From: Pseudomonadota bacterium
GTDB lineage: Bacteria; Pseudomonadota; Alphaproteobacteria; Rhizobiales; Xanthobacteraceae
Reading direction: 5' to 3'
Assembly (NCBI GenBank): GCA_023390695.1
Contig: JAEWCJ010000089.1
Coordinates: forward strand, 1 to 8,682
DNA length: 8,682 nucleotides
The notes beneath the pieces were generated by a model. The model was not told the DNA's origin. It worked only from the letters and a program-made list of their open reading frames with translations, and did no database searches. Positions 6,138-8,682 of this stretch are shown here, one piece after another. How positions within the stretch are numbered: the first letter of the stretch is position 1; each line of letters starts with the position of its first letter. Made by a program: the position numbers and the translations under genes.

Positions 6138-6163
6138 GCGCGGATCAGTTCACCGATCCGCGC
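6138..6163 (-). terminator. hairpin spanning the dnaJ stop codon (possible terminator or mRNA 3' structure)
   Basis: GCGCGGATC (6138-6146) and GATCCGCGC (6155-6163) form a perfect 9-base inverted repeat around an 8-base loop. The dnaJ TGA (6147-6145 on the minus strand) falls at the loop/stem junction, so the last codons of dnaJ are part of the structure. There is no U-run downstream, so it is not a textbook intrinsic terminator. It may instead stabilise the 3' end or pause polymerase. Confidence 0.45.
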
Positions 6164-7284
6164 GAACCTAACCCGTCAAAAAGATCCTTGACGCGCGAGA
6201 AGAAGCCCGCAGCCTCTGGTTGCGTGTCCTTTGAAGATAATTTTTCGAATTCGGCCAGCAATTCGCGTTGTTTTTTTGTCAGATTCTGCGGCGTTTCCAC
6301 CACCACCTGCACGTACATGTCGCCCATCTGCTTGGAGCGCAGAACCGGCATTCCCTTACCTTGCAATCGGAACCGCCGCCCGGACTGGGTTCCCGCCGGG
6401 ATTTTGACCCGGCTCTTGGCGCCCTCGATAGTCGGCACCTCGAACTCGCCTCCCAAGGCCGCGGTCACCATCGACACCGGAACGCGGCAATGCAAATCGG
6501 CACCGTCGCGCTGGAACAGATCGTGGCTGGCCAGCGACAGGAAAATATAAAGGTCGCCGGCAGGTCCGCCGCGCAAACCCGCCTCGCCCTCGCCGGCAAG
6601 GCGAATGCGGGTGCCATCCTCCACACCGGCCGGGATGTTGACCGACAACGTGCGCTCGCGCGTCACGCGTCCCGAGCCGGAGCAGGCCTTGCAGGGATCC
6701 TCAATCACCTGCCCGCGGCCATGACAGCCCGGACAGGTCCGCTCGAGCGTGAAGAAGCCCTGCGCCTGGCGGATCTTGCCTGCGCCGCCGCAATGCGGGC
6801 AGACCTTCGGCTTGCTGCCGGGTTTGGCGCCCGTGCCGGAACAGGTTTCGCAGGTGACGGATGTCGGAATGTGCACTTCCGCCGTCTTGCCGACAAACGC
6901 CTCTTCCAGCGTGATTTCCATATTATAGCGCAGATCGGCGCCGCGCTCGCGGCCGGACGCGCGGCGTGCGCTGCCCATGCCGAAAATGCCTTCGAAGATA
7001 TCGGAGAAAGCCGAACCGAAATCCGAACCGAAGCCGTGCGCACTGGCGCCGTTGCCATGCTCAAACGCGGCATGGCCGAAACGGTCATAGGCGGCGCGCT
7101 TGTCGCCGTCCTTCAGCACATCATAGGCTTCGTTGATCTCCTTGAATTTGTGCTCGGATTCGTCATTGCCCGGATTGCGGTCCGGATGCCATTGCATCGC
7201 CAGCTTGCGATAGGCGGATTTCAGTTCGGCGTCAGTGGCGGTCCGGGAAACCGACAATGTTTCGTAGTAGCAGCGCTTCGACAT
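6145..7284 (-). CDS. dnaJ: chaperone protein DnaJ (Hsp40)
   Basis: DnaJ is the co-chaperone that delivers unfolded substrates to DnaK and stimulates its ATPase in the cytoplasm. At 379 residues it is a full class A (type I) protein. The J domain is at 4-70 with the essential HPD at 33-35. A Gly/Phe-rich linker (about 76-105, [13 protein letters not shown]) follows. The zinc region has four C-x-x-C-x-G-x-G units (C145/C148, C162/C165, C184/C187, C198/C201), all intact. The C-terminal substrate-binding domains run from about 211, with [13 protein letters not shown] and [12 protein letters not shown]. The [13 protein letters not shown] helix lies near 331-343. It follows dnaK in the same direction after 107 bases containing a strong hairpin, the usual dnaKJ arrangement. 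No good Shine-Dalgarno precedes the ATG at 7284 (only GGCGGACC), which may lower DnaJ yield relative to DnaK. Confidence 0.97.
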   Translation of the reverse strand: MSKRCYYETLSVSRTATDAELKSAYRKLAMQWHPDRNPGNDESEHKFKEINEAYDVLKDGDKRAAYDRFGHAAFEHGNGASAHGFGSDFGSAFSDIFEGIFGMGSARRASGRERGADLRYNMEITLEEAFVGKTAEVHIPTSVTCETCSGTGAKPGSKPKVCPHCGGAGKIRQAQGFFTLERTCPGCHGRGQVIEDPCKACSGSGRVTRERTLSVNIPAGVEDGTRIRLAGEGEAGLRGGPAGDLYIFLSLASHDLFQRDGADLHCRVPVSMVTAALGGEFEVPTIEGAKSRVKIPAGTQSGRRFRLQGKGMPVLRSKQMGDMYVQVVVETPQNLTKKQRELLAEFEKLSSKDTQPEAAGFFSRVKDLFDGLGSRGSVN

Positions 7285-7318
7285 GGTCCGCCGTCAATCT
7301 TCGCTGGTCTCGGATAGA

Positions 7319-7347
7319 CAGGCCCCCGGGAACAACCCGAGGGCCTG
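7319..7347 (-). terminator. strong hairpin in the dnaK-dnaJ gap (attenuator or partial terminator)
   Basis: The 12-base arms 7319-7330 and 7336-7347 pair around a 5-base loop (TTGTT in the transcript). The single non-Watson-Crick position (7326/7340) is C-A on the + strand but a G-U wobble in the minus-strand RNA. The structure is therefore more stable in the dnaK transcript direction. No U-tract follows. It may lower dnaJ transcription relative to dnaK or protect the dnaK 3' end after processing. Confidence 0.6.
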
Positions 7348-7391
7348 GATGTTGAGTGCACGATAAAACATCTGCGCCTCGCGGCGAAATG

Positions 7392-8682
<1,291 letters not shown>

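Noticed and set aside
6268..7317. Open reading frame of 349 codons on the + strand opposite dnaJ
   Set aside because: It is a shadow of dnaJ, which has every domain and motif intact. The antisense product has a low-complexity Ala/Arg/Gly composition without recognisable domains.

Overview
The window looks like chromosomal housekeeping DNA of a GC-rich alphaproteobacterium, most likely of the Rhizobiales/Hyphomicrobiales (Bradyrhizobium/Rhodopseudomonas-like lineages). The grounds are the gene order dnaK-dnaJ-(phospholipid methyltransferase)-pyrF-DUF1330-dapB-gpmA, the short form of phosphoglycerate mutase, and a PmtA of the rRNA-methylase-like (Sinorhizobium) type. The lineage is inferred from gene content, without any database search.

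Layout, left to right. Positions 1-154 hold a possible tail of an upstream gene and a palindrome-rich leader that contains all three CTAG tetranucleotides I could find in the window. An Ada-like fusion (AraC helix-turn-helix plus O6-alkylguanine methyltransferase) occupies 155-1054 on the + strand. It converges, with a 4-base gap, on an exported polysaccharide-deacetylase-like protein (1059-2120, minus). Everything from there to the right edge is on the minus strand. In transcription order the minus-strand genes are: dnaK (3' part, cut by the window edge), dnaJ, pmtA, an NADPH-dependent FMN reductase family flavoprotein, pyrF, a DUF1330 protein, dapB, gpmA and the deacetylase.

The tightest cluster is FMN reductase-pyrF-DUF1330-dapB-gpmA: a 4-base start/stop overlap, then gaps of 20, 60 and 18 bases, with clear Shine-Dalgarno sequences before most genes. 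It probably forms one operon joining pyrimidine synthesis (UMP), lysine/diaminopimelate synthesis and glycolysis. DnaK and DnaJ form the Hsp70 chaperone pair. The larger gaps of about 90-107 bases (dnaK/dnaJ, dnaJ/pmtA, pmtA/FMN reductase, gpmA/deacetylase) each contain one or more clear inverted repeats without U-tracts. They probably modulate or partition transcription between sub-units.

No mobile element, CRISPR array, tRNA or rRNA is visible. I did not find an obviously new multi-gene system. The points most worth a second look are the CTAG-rich nested palindrome before the ada-like gene, the chain of three abutting stem-loops before the FMN reductase, the hairpin over the deacetylase start codon, and the metal-ligand substitution in that deacetylase.
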